Below are positions 14,001-23,923 of a DNA stretch of 64,000 nucleotides, piece after piece. The position numbers were made by a program, and so were the translations under genes. This DNA is from Hypomesus transpacificus. Lineage: Eukaryota > Chordata > Actinopteri > Osmeriformes > Osmeridae. The notes under the pieces were generated by a model. The model made no database searches. It had not been told where the DNA came from and was given only the letters and a program-made list of their open reading frames with translations. Numbering within the stretch: the stretch's first letter is position 1; each line of letters starts with the position of its first letter. Location: positions 22,501 through 86,500 of the forward strand of contig NW_025813698.1 of NCBI RefSeq assembly GCF_021917145.1, in the 5' to 3' direction.

Positions 14001-14338
14001 AGGAGCATCTGTCTGGAGAAGGGCAGCGAGGGGCTGGGCTTCAGCATCGTGGGGGGGTTCGGGAGCCCCCACGGAGACCTGCCCATCTACGTCAAGACCG
14101 TCTTCAGCAAGGTAAGCCCTTAGGCTTAGGTAGGCCCTTCAGCCCGAGGCAGTGGTGAGAGTGAGGTGTGTGTTCCTGTCTCCTCCTGCAGGGGGCGGCA
14201 GCCTTGGACGGCCGGCTGAAGCGAGGCGACCAGATCCTGTCGGTGAACGGGGAGAGTCTGGAGGGGGCCACCCATGAGCTGGCTGTGGCCCTGCTGAAGA
14301 GGCAGAGAGGGGCCGTCACGCTGAACATACTGTCCTAG
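3791..14338 (+). CDS. patj: PATJ (InaD-like) multi-PDZ scaffold, 3' part, 17 exons
   Basis: Scaffold of the Crumbs apical polarity/tight-junction complex; only the C-terminal 649 residues lie here. Exons read by GT/AG junctions with consistent phase: 3791-3863, 4093-4185, 4594-4674, 5308-5361 (weak acceptor), 5608-5737, 5911-6017, 7070-7153, 7682-7875, 8486-8633, 9858-9944, 10402-10660, 10788-10825, 11316-11438, 11557-11661, 13771-13874, 13988-14111, 14192-14338 (stop TAG). Four PDZ domains, probably numbers 7-10 of the family's 10, are marked by carboxylate-binding loops: [10 protein letters not shown] (5911 exon), [10 protein letters not shown] (end of 7682 exon), [10 protein letters not shown] (11316 exon), [10 protein letters not shown] (13988 exon). 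The linker [11 protein letters not shown] favours PATJ over its paralogue MPDZ, as does linkage to other 1p31-p33 genes. The protein ends directly after the last PDZ domain. The exon at 10402 carries an in-frame repeat. The first exon enters in phase 2, so upstream exons must exist; I recognised none. Confidence 0.93.
4323..4525 (+). repeat. (CT)n microsatellite and pyrimidine tract in patj intron
   Basis: Nearly uninterrupted CT dinucleotides, purest at about 4436-4492, inside the intron before the exon at 4594. Confidence 0.9.
5070..5270 (+). repeat. (CT)n / CTCTCC pyrimidine tract in patj intron
   Basis: CTCTCC units pass into pure CT and then imperfect CT-rich DNA upstream of the exon at 5308. 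The tract may act as an extended polypyrimidine region for that exon's otherwise weak acceptor. Confidence 0.85.
6470..7068 (+). repeat. About 600 bp of near-pure pyrimidine in patj intron
   Basis: Almost every base is C or T, with nested CTCTCCCTGCCCCC and CCCTCCCTCT units near 6940-7030. It runs straight into the acceptor of the exon at 7070. Mirror-symmetric homopurine/homopyrimidine DNA of this length can form triplex (H-DNA); that is inference. Confidence 0.9.
7876..8292 (+). repeat. Minisatellite with about 20-bp unit starting at a patj splice donor
   Basis: Roughly 20 imperfect units of the type GGGGACGCTAGCTCACC, with variants such as GATGCTAGC and GACCTGAGGACGCTAGC. The array begins at the donor of the exon ending at 7875 (gtacgctagctc) and contains many GCTAGC (NheI) sites. 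Confidence 0.9.
8321..8485 (+). repeat. CT-rich tract before patj exon at 8486
   Basis: CCTCTCCTCC/CCCCTCC-type pyrimidine-rich DNA that ends at the acceptor CCCCAG at 8485. Confidence 0.7.
9061..9241 (-). mobile_element. tRNA-derived SINE with L2-type tail, reverse orientation
   Basis: Read on the minus strand it begins with a tRNA-like head (GTGGCTGAGCGGTTAGGGAA, then a B-box-like GGTTCGATTCCC). It continues through TGTCCTTGGG-AAGGCACTTC and ends with a tail resembling TCTGGATAAGAGCG-TTTGCTAAATGAC. The same family recurs at 44911, 49837 and 55177. It lies in a patj intron. Confidence 0.85.
9945..9992 (+). repeat. (GT)n microsatellite at a patj splice donor
   Basis: The donor of the exon ending at 9944 is the first GT of an uninterrupted (GT)n of about 20 units. 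Confidence 0.9.
10441..10602 (+). repeat. In-frame coding minisatellite in patj, 24-bp unit
   Basis: Inside the patj exon at 10402-10660, a 24-bp unit encoding PAPSSTYN repeats about five times and then degenerates ([24 protein letters not shown]). The unit length is a multiple of three, so copy number can change without a frameshift. It sits in the linker between the last-but-two and last-but-one PDZ domains. Confidence 0.85.
11019..11315 (+). repeat. (CT)n and CTCTACC pyrimidine tract in patj intron
   Basis: CT repeats, ACCTCTCTCT units and C-rich DNA lead to the acceptor CCTCAG at 11315. Confidence 0.85.
11662..13770 (+). other. patj intron with simple repeats, no gene seen
   Basis: This 2.1-kb intron holds (CA)n near 11680-11740, an AT-rich part at 11820-12180, (GT)n near 12250-12300, pyrimidine-rich DNA at about 12484-12865 and 12960-13180, and a GGGAGA purine repeat at about 13490-13570. 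No exon-like segment was recognised. Confidence 0.6.
13487..13569 (+). repeat. GGGAGA purine repeat
   Basis: GGGGGAGA passing into GGGAGAGA units, all purine on the + strand, within a patj intron. Confidence 0.85.
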
Positions 14339-14369
<31 letters not shown>

Positions 14370-14794
14370 GGACACTCACACACACCTCCAAACAAAGTGA
14401 CTCTCACGCACCCTCACCTAGACACAAGTTCACACCTACACTCGCACAAACACTCTTACACTTACACACACTCTTGCCTACACAGCCACGTACTCACATG
14501 CGCACTCTCACAAACGCGCACCGACTCACACTTAAAAATACCGACTCTCACACTGTCAACACACTAACTCACTCACATAGACACACTCACACACACACAC
14601 ATCAGTTGGCAAAGGACAACCGATGGACGTTTGAACTTAGCAACATGCAAAAAATGATCATAATCATAAAAAGTAAGAACCAAGTCAGAAGGAGGTGGCT
14701 CCTGTCCTCCTCCCTGGACCTGTTGGGCACCTCATGTCCATCTTCACCCCCTTTAGAAGAAAGAGAGAGAGAACTCCATGCATTAAGGACTGCC

Positions 14795-15523
14795 TACAGC
14801 CTTGCCCCCAGCCCACAGCCCTGCCCCCAGCCCAGCCCCCAGCCTTGCCCCCAGCCCAGCCCCCAGCCTTGCCCCCAGCCCTGCCCACAGCCCTGCCCCT
14901 AGCCCAGCGCACAGCCCAGCCCACAGCCCTGCCCACAGCCCTGCCCCCAGCCCAGTACACAGCCCTGCCCCCAGCCCTGCCCCCAGCCCTGCCCCCAGCC
15001 CTGCCCCCAGCCCTGCCCACAGCCCTGCCCACAGCCCTGCCCCTAGCCCAGCGCACAGCCTAGCCCACAGCCCTGCCCACAGCCCTGCTCCCAGCCCTGC
15101 CCCCAGCCCTGCCCCCAGCCCTGCCCACAGCCCAGCCCACAGCCCTGCCCACAGCCCTGCCCCCAGCCCTGCGCACAGCCCTGCCCCCAGCCCTGCCCCC
15201 AGCCCAGCGCACAGCCCTGCCCCCAGCCCAGCGCACAGCCCAGCCCACAGCCCTGCCCACAGCCCTGCCCCCAGCCCAGTGCACAGCCCTGCCCCCAGCC
15301 CAGCGCACAGCCCAGCTCACAGCCCTGCCCACAGCCCTGCCCCCAGCCCTGCCCACAGCCCTGCCCACAGCCCTGCCCCTAGCCCTGCCCACAGCCCAGC
15401 CCACAGCCCTGCCCACAGCCCTGCCCCTAGCCCAGCGCACAGCCCTGCCCCCAGCCCTGCCCACAGCCCAGCTCACAGCCCTGCCCACAGCCCCGCTCCC
15501 AGCCCCGCCCACAGCCCTGGCAC
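14795..15523. repeat. C-rich minisatellite, CCCACAGCCCTG-type 12-bp units, just after patj
   Basis: About 60 units of about 12 bp (CCCCCAGCCCTG, CCCACAGCCCTG, CCCACAGCCCAG) begin about 460 bp after the patj stop. The minus strand has regularly spaced GGG runs (GGGCTGTGGGCAGGGC), a G-quadruplex-compatible pattern. The open frames reading PAHSPAPS are repeat translation, not a gene. Confidence 0.92.
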
Positions 15524-16574
15524 TGACCTGGAAGGGTGCCACTTCAGCTGTAGACCGTGGAAGAACAGGAAGTCATCGTCAGATCCACTGCCTCCTAATC
15601 ACTTGTGTGAGCTCTATCTCCTCTGGGTACTGTGTGCCGAATGGACAGACAGGATGTAAAATGGCTGCCAATGGACTTGAAGCAGGTACAAAAAGGGAAG
15701 TGAGGTCACGGAATTGTGACTCGAATCTCCACATTATTTTGTCTCCGTCTCTGTGAACGCACTTTTTTGGGGGTCTTTTTTTTCATGCAAGATTGTAAGA
15801 GCAATATGAAGGGATCGCCAGGTATGGCTCTGTATCCCTTTAGCTTAGCACGCGTCAATGGGGAAAGTACTGGTGAGGAGGTAGTAACATTAGCCGCAGC
15901 TACTGCTAATGCAAACCCTTTTTAGTAGCTTAGTTTTCAGTTTGTCTTTGAACCAACTAATGTCTCGGTATCTACATGCATCGGCCACCAGCAAGCACCG
16001 TGAAGTGGATTAAGCAGTGAAAACAATTACACCCTCTAAACCTACCCACTTGAGCACGTTAGCATGACTCAGCAGAATCTTCATACACTTAGAAACAGCC
16101 CTACCAGTATGTCACCTGTCACCAAGTCACACTGCAGTTATTTATCATAAGCTTTCAGTGTTGTTCCGCTTTGTTGTAGGAGGTTTTTGCCAAAGGTTGC
16201 CAGTTGAAAACACTCATCAGAAAAGCAGGGAGAGGAATGGCAATCTGAAGATGTTTATTCAGTCAGCTTTGTTACGTCCACTAAGGTGGTTCACGGTAGA
16301 ACTTTCAGAGTATGTAGATAACACTCAGGAAGAACTCCTTGTCTGTGAATATGGTGAAAAATATTCAAGTTCTCAGTTCTGTGTCTCTGTGTTCTCTAAC
16401 AATATTAGATGCTAACTAGTTGCCAAATATGTCCTATGTTGCTTTGTCTGAGGGGGAAAAATGTGTCAAAGTTAGTGTCCAGTCCTGTGAAAGGAGATTA
16501 CTTGGAGGATGAGAGTCTGGTGCAGTTGGCACCAGGCAGCTTAGGATCTGGACCTGCAGTAGTGTGCACGTGCA

Positions 16575-16576
<2 letters not shown>

Positions 16577-16627
<51 letters not shown>
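16577..16627 (+). repeat. (GT)n microsatellite
   Basis: An uninterrupted GT dinucleotide run of about 25 units. Confidence 0.9.
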
Positions 16628-16629
<2 letters not shown>

Positions 16630-17054
16630 CACACACACCAAGCGCTGGTACTGTGGGTTTGTGATGGGAGCTGTAAGGAATGTTTATTGGGAGGATCCTG
16701 CGAAGGTCACCCGTGGACATTTTAAGATGGGAATTATTATTAGAATATGTCATCTCGTGTTGTGCTTTATAGAGGTACTAAAGGTAGATTGTCAAGTCAG
16801 TCTGTGATTTTTCTTTAGTTTGTTAAATTCACACATTTCTGTGTGTGTTTGTGTTTCACACTTGCCAAACAATGACAGGATATCCTGTCTCGGCCACGGT
16901 CAGTTGCTGGTGTCACTGCAAGCCGTCCACTCACAGGAAGTGACATCACTGACCGCCAATGCACTGGGAAGCTCCCCATTATTGCTACGGAGTAAGGCAC
17001 ACTCAAACTGCATCTGTTTGGTGTATCTGTGGATGGTGTTTATGGTTGAGTGTT

Positions 17055-17079
17055 TGTGTGTTTGTGTGTTTGTGTGCGT

Positions 17080-17139
<60 letters not shown>

Positions 17140-17165
17140 ATGCGTGTTGATCCTGTGTGTGTGTA
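17055..17165 (+). repeat. (GT)n / TTTGTGTG imperfect microsatellite
   Basis: GT dinucleotides interrupted by TTTGTG and GCGTGT variants. Confidence 0.85.
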
Positions 17166-17700
17166 GGGGTATGGAAGACCTGGATTGTGGAGGACTACTA
17201 TTGTTTTGTGGAAGCTAAGTGCTGTCGTCTTAAAGCCAGATCCCTTTAAAGGAAACCCACCCACTGTTGAAAGCCCTACTGCATACCTCTCTCTCTGCAT
17301 CCTTATGCCTTCATGCTCATGTTTTTAATCCTTATGGAGCTAGTGACACAAGCTGCAGAATTGGGTTATTGAACGTTGTCAACACTGATCAACAAAGTAC
17401 CACAGCATTTTCTAATCCAAAGAACCCTTACATTTGTAGCCTTTGTGACCAGCAATGCCGATTTAAAATGGATAGAAAGACTATATCTATGGAAAAGGTA
17501 TGCAAATATATAGTCTGTGATCAATAATGCAAGTCTTCTCCTCTATGTATGTGTGTGTTCGTTGCTTAATTTCACACGTTTATTATTTCAGTTCTCATGA
17601 TTTGTCTTAAGATCAACAATGTATGTTTTATTAAAAAAAGTACAACCCATTTGCAGAACAATTTCCGTCATGTTAACTTTGGCCTAAGGATATATATAAT

Positions 17701-17728
17701 ATATATGTCTATATATATAGACATATAT
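17701..17728. repeat. Perfect 28-bp AT-rich palindrome
   Basis: The 14-base arm ATATATGTCTATAT is followed directly by its exact reverse complement, inside an AT microsatellite. Confidence 0.85.
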
Positions 17729-18222
17729 ATATATAGAGAGAGACAGTGTCATTCTGTTCTGCCAAGCCATTTGCATGCTGTCTGAAGTGAATAATTGAAT
17801 GATTATTGTGATGATTCATCTGGGAAAAAAATTATGTTTTGGTGAGATTAATAATTACTCACATGATACTTTAGACCAGAGAAGGACAGGAGTGTTGACA
17901 GGATTACACATTAAATGTGAATAACAAAGACCAGTCTTCCTATACACCAACACACTGGTTGTACACTTGATGGGGTCAACTGTATACACTTCTTATGCAT
18001 TTTCTTTAGGCAGTTTGAGATTTTTAAACAGATCATGCAATTATTTCTGTATCTTACTTAAATGATGTGTCCTATCACCTTCAAGTAGCGTTGTTAAAAG
18101 TGTGGAGTGAGGAGATGCAGTTGTAAGCCGGTGCATTCTGTTGTCCTATCTTTTTGTGTTGTGAAAGAGAGGTTGGCCGAAAACCAAATAGCAAAGGAAT
18201 GAACTGGATTGGTCCACGTCAG

Positions 18223-19793
18223 TCACATGACAGTGACTTTGTCTTCACTGTGATCGAAAGCCAAGTTGTCATAGACGCTCTCGCTCTCGTGATCAGCACT
18301 CCTGTTACGCACACAAACACACACACACACTGTGATTACAAAATGAAAGGGTACAGATAAGCACAGTCGTAAACTATATTGGTCTTAATAAATAATAATA
18401 TGGTCAAACCAAAACAGTAGTTGTATTATAGTGCACTATCTTTTAATATAAGGTTGTAATTAAGTATATTATCAGGTTGTACAGTAATGGCTACCCCATT
18501 CTATCTGATCAGGATATTCATTAATTCCAGACAGGACTGGCAGCTTAGCTTACCTGAGCACGTTGAGAGAGGTGTCATAGGTCGCTCCGTTCGTAGTTGC
18601 GTGGTCTTCTACCATCACCGGCTCCACTCTCAACTCTTTGCTTCACAGGTCAAGTAAGTGACAGTTATTTCATCAGCATATTTGCCTTCACACAGCAGCA
18701 ATACAGCACAGTGTAAAACCTACTGATTCAGAAGGAGTTATTTTCTTCATTAGCCAGTTTACAGCTAAATGTATTAAGTGAGACATGATTATTTGAGTAT
18801 CTAGGTAGAATTTCCTACCAACGTATGGACAGAACATTAAAAAAGCAGAAAGTAATTTATTTTAACACTAGTTTTATCCTCTCATCTTCTTGAATAATTC
18901 ATAATTCAGGCCTTTTTTTCCCCTTTCAAAACACTAAAGTATTTCCTTATCTAGGTCCTTGAAAAATGCTGTTTGCCGGTGAGCCTATGGCATACAGTGA
19001 GAAGCTTGCTTCATCTGAATAATCTTAATGCAAACTGCCTTCAGTCCTTCAGGTAATCTTTGATGAGCTGTTCCTAAACAGGTCTCAGAGCAGAGGAAGG
19101 AAGGAAGAAAATAAGATCCCATCCTCTCCTACCTGTGGTCACACCAGGCCTTGTTGACGAGGAACGTCACGAAAACGAGGAAGAGGAAGCAAGCCACGGC
19201 GATGAAGCCCGTCAGCCACTGTGGCAGTGCCCGCCCCTCAGCTCAGCGTCAGGATGGAGGAGAGACCATTGGTACAGCAACCACACCCACAGTACATGAC
19301 GATCAACCATTCTTCCACTCAGCAGACTATCCCACATCCTATCCTTTGCCAATTTCCTGGTCTATGTACTCAGTGATTGTTGTTCTCTCTGTGGATGGTA
19401 TTACTAGCATGGCTGTTGTGTTTTGGGTTTTTCCTCCAGCTGGAAGCGCTGTACAGATATAGGATTAAGAAGCTGTGGACCAGCTTCACCTCTAAAAGGA
19501 GCGCATGCTGTGTTTCAAAGGTGAAATAGCCTGCGCTCAGACTTAATCGAAAATGCCAAAGCCATCGAGCAAAGATAGAATTGAAGGTGAGACTTCAAAA
19601 ATAAAAAAGTCCTGATCCCTCCCCCATACTGTCATTCAACCATTCACAATGTAAACAGGAAACGGTGCTGAAGAATACATCGGAGGCAGTGAGGTTTCTT
19701 TACAATAATAAGTCCATTGCAAAACCTACCTGTCTGGGCAGTCACCACACCAAGGGTCAGCATGAGAAACCAAACAGAGTTCACTCTCCCCAT
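18223..19793 (-). CDS. pdzk1ip1: PDZK1-interacting protein 1 (MAP17), 4 exons, 108 aa
   Basis: Found by reading the minus strand across short exons: 19793-19730, 19241-19133, 18628-18554, 18301-18223 (stop TGA 18225-18223). All junctions are GT/AG and phases agree (64, 109, 75, 79 nt). The start MGRVNSVWFLMLTLGVVTA is a signal peptide of about 20 residues. A short ectodomain (EGRALPQW) leads to one membrane helix (LTGFIAVACFLFLVFVTFLV), then NKAWC at the cytoplasmic boundary, as in mammalian MAP17. The tail contains ESVYDNLAFD and ends VTVM, a class I PDZ ligand like the C terminus of mammalian MAP17, which binds PDZK1. Known role: membrane adaptor and transporter regulator (SGLT, NaPi) in epithelia. 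It lies downstream of tal1 on the same strand, as in mammals, and converges with patj. Confidence 0.9.
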
Positions 19794-22062
19794 GGTTTAG
19801 ATCTCAGAGGAAGTCCAGTCTATGTTCGAACATCCAAGAGGGTCAAAATGATGAACTAGAAACCAACAATACCTCGGTGATCTGCTTTGCACATGAAGTG
19901 TCCCAACTAAATGCAGTGTTAGTCCTGTTCTACCTCCTGACCGAAATGGTAGTTAATAGAGTTAATAGTTAACCATGCTTCCTCAAACAAATCAAGATTC
20001 CATAGAAAGGTGTAGCTTCTCCCAGGTTTTCAGCTGTTCCCTGGAAACACTCAAATTGATTCACATTCATAGACCATGCATGCAAGCTTATATAACTTAT
20101 ATTGCTCTTCCACCTTCAGGCAGTGTGTTTAAAGCATTTATATAATCACATCAATAAAGTACAGAAACCCTAATAACTATTTATTAAATACCAGATTACA
20201 GTTGTCAACATATTGTTCTAGGACTTGGATGGCAAAATAAACGTGTTAAATGTGTGCTTCATGACACTGGGTTAGGGGGTCAGTCTCAGGACAGATCTCC
20301 AAATAAGTCACTGCAGACCTGAGTTAAAGAGTCATCTATTGAATGCTGGTGATGTTATTCGCTTGTCAGCATATTAGCTGGGATAAAGATAGAGATGCGT
20401 GTAATAATTATAAACCATTATAGTGTCTCATTTTTCAGACTGTGGGATATATCTGCCATTGTACACGACTGACTAAGCAGAACTGGGGAAAAGTGGTCCT
20501 CAGTAGCACTGTGGCTCATTGAGCGATACATCAGCCGACTAGCTTCAGAGAGGGCTTCTGAGGCGGGGGGCAGAGGAGAGGGGGGGGGGGGGGCTGAACA
20601 GGCTTGATTGGAAGACCAGATAGAGAGGAGAGGGTAACAGGGAAGGGTAGGGGGGCTCGGGCTGGCTGAGGGCATGGAGCACGCCCCCTCTGGACTCTTG
20701 GGACCGCTTTTCTGTGTGTTTGAGGGGGAACGAGTGTGTGTGTGTGTGTGTGTGTGAGACAGAGACAGAGACAGAGAAGGTGTTTACGGGGTGAGAAAGA
20801 GAGAGACAGTGTTTATGTGAGAGGAACAGCCGACGTGAGAGAAGAAGTTGGCTTCGGTGTTAATGAGGGGGCAGGGCTGGTTTTTAAAAAGCTTGCTAAT
20901 TTAGTGTGGGTTCGGCCGACACACACACACTCTCTCACACACAGGCACACACCCCCCAACACACACACAGACTCACATACGCCTCAGGGGAGTAGGCTAC
21001 TCTGATGGAGGGGCCAGATAGCAGTCCTGAGATCCACTAGTGATCTCTCTCCCCACTGTCTCTCTGCCCACTGAGAACCTCCCCAATCCCATGTTCTCTG
21101 GAGCCACGCAACTCCCCAATGGGCCATCGTGTCACCACAGAGAGACGAGGATAGAGAGAAGGGGAGGGGCTCCTTAATTGAATTCGCTCTCCGCCCCCTA
21201 GTTATCTCCGTCCATAAGGGCGCGTTTTGTTATCTGCCTGTAACGCTGAGCCTCTGTCAAAGGGCTCTCCTCGGAGATCTATCTTACCCACTAACCTCCC
21301 AGGCTCTTCTTATGGGAAAATGGGAGATTGATGCTGGAGTTAATTAAAAAGAGACAAGGCCGTGTCACACCGCGGTTGCACTGCGCTTTCTTCTTCCTGA
21401 TTGAATCCTATTCTTTCAAGTGGGAACTCGCAGCGGAAAAAGAACTCGGTACGCTTGAGTGGTCGCCACGATGATACAAGTGTAGATCGACGTGGGTTGG
21501 GTGAACCTGAACTCTTTACGCCTGCCTGTTTAATTGAGTTGAATGCAAGACACAGTAATATCTACATTGCATCTTATTGTATTCAGTCAGATAAATAAGA
21601 TTTGGGGGTAACCTATCAATTAGGCTACATTAGCCTACATTTCTTTTTTGTCATATTACGTGTTGTTGGTCAAATAATGTGTGTTATGCAATACATTTAT
21701 CGTCGTGGGTCGTAAATGAGTGGATCTTATAAAGGCCGCCCTACTGTAACTCTCGATTATCTAACTGGCGATATTCCGATACACAGACATCTTAAACGCC
21801 GTTTAGAGTTTGTCACTTCCCGATCTATCCGGAGTCCCTCAAGTGGTTGGGGGAGGTAAGATATTAAACACCACTCACCTAATGCTTCCAGTTAGTACCC
21901 CTGTTGCACCAGACAGTGAGTGCGTAATGACCATGAGAAACCTGCGTATTAGTGTGCATGTAAACGCATGCCACATCTCCTTCCCCTTTTTCGAATTTGT
22001 TTTTAGCATGGTCATACAAATACGCTGAATGTGTGTATGTTGGCCTATTGCGTGTGTGTATG

Positions 22063-22064
22063 TG

Positions 22065-22159
<95 letters not shown>
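22063..22159 (+). repeat. (GACA)n tetranucleotide microsatellite
   Basis: About 24 uninterrupted GACA units. Confidence 0.95.
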
Positions 22160-22313
22160 GAGCATCGTGACTGTCCTGGGAATTGGAAATGAACCGTCTC
22201 TTCCACTGGGATCTACCACCTCTCCAATGGCCTTTTGATTAGCTTAGATTGTTATCAGCCATTACCACTTCAAATCAAAATGGAAAGATAATAGTGACCA
22301 ACCAGTCCCCTGT

Positions 22314-22478
22314 GTACCCACATAACCCACTCAACCTTCATTTTCCCACCATGAACGGGTCATTGGTGCAACATGTGATGAATAGTGGTGCAACACCCTA
22401 ATATGTGATTCATCACAAATTAGGGTGGGTGTCGCACCAATGTCCTGTTCATGGGAAGAGGGAGGTTATGTGGGTTCT
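22314..22478. mobile_element. Imperfect palindromic element, MITE-like, about 165 bp
   Basis: The left arm (CCCACATAACC, then CATGAACGGGTCATTGGTGC) is matched by an inverted right arm (GCACCAATGTCCTGTTCATG, then GGTTATGTGGG). The inner part also pairs (CACCCTAAT with ATTAGGGTG). I found no clear target-site duplication, so the superfamily is unknown. Confidence 0.6.
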
Positions 22479-23923
22479 GAGCATCTCATCTGTTCTGACA
22501 TATACAGTATACCTTAACTCATGACGGTGGATTATGAAGGTGAAAGGGGTTTTAAGATGGTGGAAAATGTGCTATAATGTGCTGTGTGCCAATTTGCTGT
22601 TTTATTGCTGCTGTAATTGTAGATTAGTATTAAAGTTATCACATTATTATTCATGCATTACTTAAACTATACAGCAGTCCTGCACAAAATGACATATACA
22701 AAAGCATGGATCATTGGTAGTGTACAAATCTACAAAATGGAATAGACAGGTTTGTCATAAATAGTTTTCATTATTTTTATTTCGTGATTTTATTTAAAAA
22801 ATCTGTGATATAATGCTGCGTGTATTTATAGATATATTCATCACCAAAACAAAGATTTATCTACCAATCAGCACAATAAAATAATAAAATGTCTTTGATG
22901 ACATACAAGAATTAAAGGTACCAATTGTGGTTACTCAATATTCTGCTGAGGAAGCAGAATTCCATTGTGTTCATACAGTGATAAAACACTTACTTGATTA
23001 ATACAATTTAATATAATTCTAGAATCTAGAGATGAGGAAACAATAAAAGAAGAAAAGATAGTAATCTATGTACCTTAGTCACACGTCGAGAAAAGAAGTA
23101 CAAAATTGACGTTTGTTCCATTTGAGATTTACAGGTCTGTCGTGTATGTACACATTGGGTAGAATACTTGTACCTTTTCTATTTCAAGCAACTCTCACTT
23201 AATGTCTAAACAGACAAATATTATTGTGTATGTGCCTTTTATATCAACATTTTCCTAAACTATACATACTATTATTTTAATAACCATACGGTCTCTGTGA
23301 ATATCACATTACCTTGTACACTTTCAAATGTTCGAATGCCTTTAACTCTCACAGCAGAAACAGTCATATGGAGGTCTTCTACCAGTTATCTAACGGCTGC
23401 TCTCTGAAGGTATAACATCGTTTTTGATAAATATTATTGTTTCTGTCCCAACATTCAATGAATCAAATGGACAACCACGTAAGATTTGAGGTGACAAAGG
23501 AGAAAACGGAACAGTTTACATTTGAGCTAAAAGTTTGTTCTTAAATCAGGGCAGTGTACCTTAAATAATACAATATTGTTGTATGGTAAGGCACCATACT
23601 TTACCCCATGCCTTTTTTGAAATATAATATCTTCTCTTTATGCACATCTCCATTTAAACATTTTCTGAAATCCTTTTTTGTTCTTTCAGATGTGACTTCC
23701 ACAAATCACAATCCATCAGCTACTTACAACAGCAGCAGAGACAAGCAACAGAGAACAATCTCGCCTCTGGCCTCAAAACAGCAATCAAACTCAGAGAATT
23801 TGCAAAACTGTGGATGTCCATCCACTTCCAAATACCACACGCTCACAACAGTAGTCCAGCCAGGCCTTCCTCTGCTTGTCCCTTTTCTCCACGGCTTTTG
23901 TCCTTCAGATCCAAAATGGCGGA

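Larger units (their letters stand above)
14339..18222. other. patj 3' UTR and intergenic DNA up to pdzk1ip1
   Basis: After the patj stop come CA-rich DNA (14345-14600), the C-rich minisatellite at 14795-15520, then unique AT-richer sequence. (GT)n tracts lie at 16577-16627 and 17050-17165, and a perfect AT-rich palindrome at 17701-17728. I saw no further gene. The patj and pdzk1ip1 3' ends converge here. On the minus strand a possible AATAAA for pdzk1ip1 lies at 17579-17584. Confidence 0.55.
19794..23923. other. tal1-pdzk1ip1 intergenic region including tal1 3' UTR
   Basis: No gene recognised. The tal1 3' UTR probably occupies the right part: on the minus strand a candidate AATAAA reads near 22776 in an AT-rich stretch. 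Other contents are a short G run at 20580-20592, (GT)n at 20724-20755, a (GACA)n array at 22063-22159 and a hairpin-forming element at 22314-22478. Two GATA motifs sit at 20382-20391 close to a CTG. In mammals, tal1 blood enhancers are known on the 3' side of the gene, so this interval is a reasonable place to look for fish equivalents. Confidence 0.5.

Noticed and set aside
3791-14338. MPDZ as the identity of the PDZ gene
   Set aside because: The linker [11 protein letters not shown] and the neighbourhood of 1p31-p33 genes fit PATJ; MPDZ differs in the linker before the last PDZ domain.
14802-15659. 285-codon ORF reading PAHSPAPS
   Set aside because: Translation of the 12-bp minisatellite after patj; the opposite strand is open as well.
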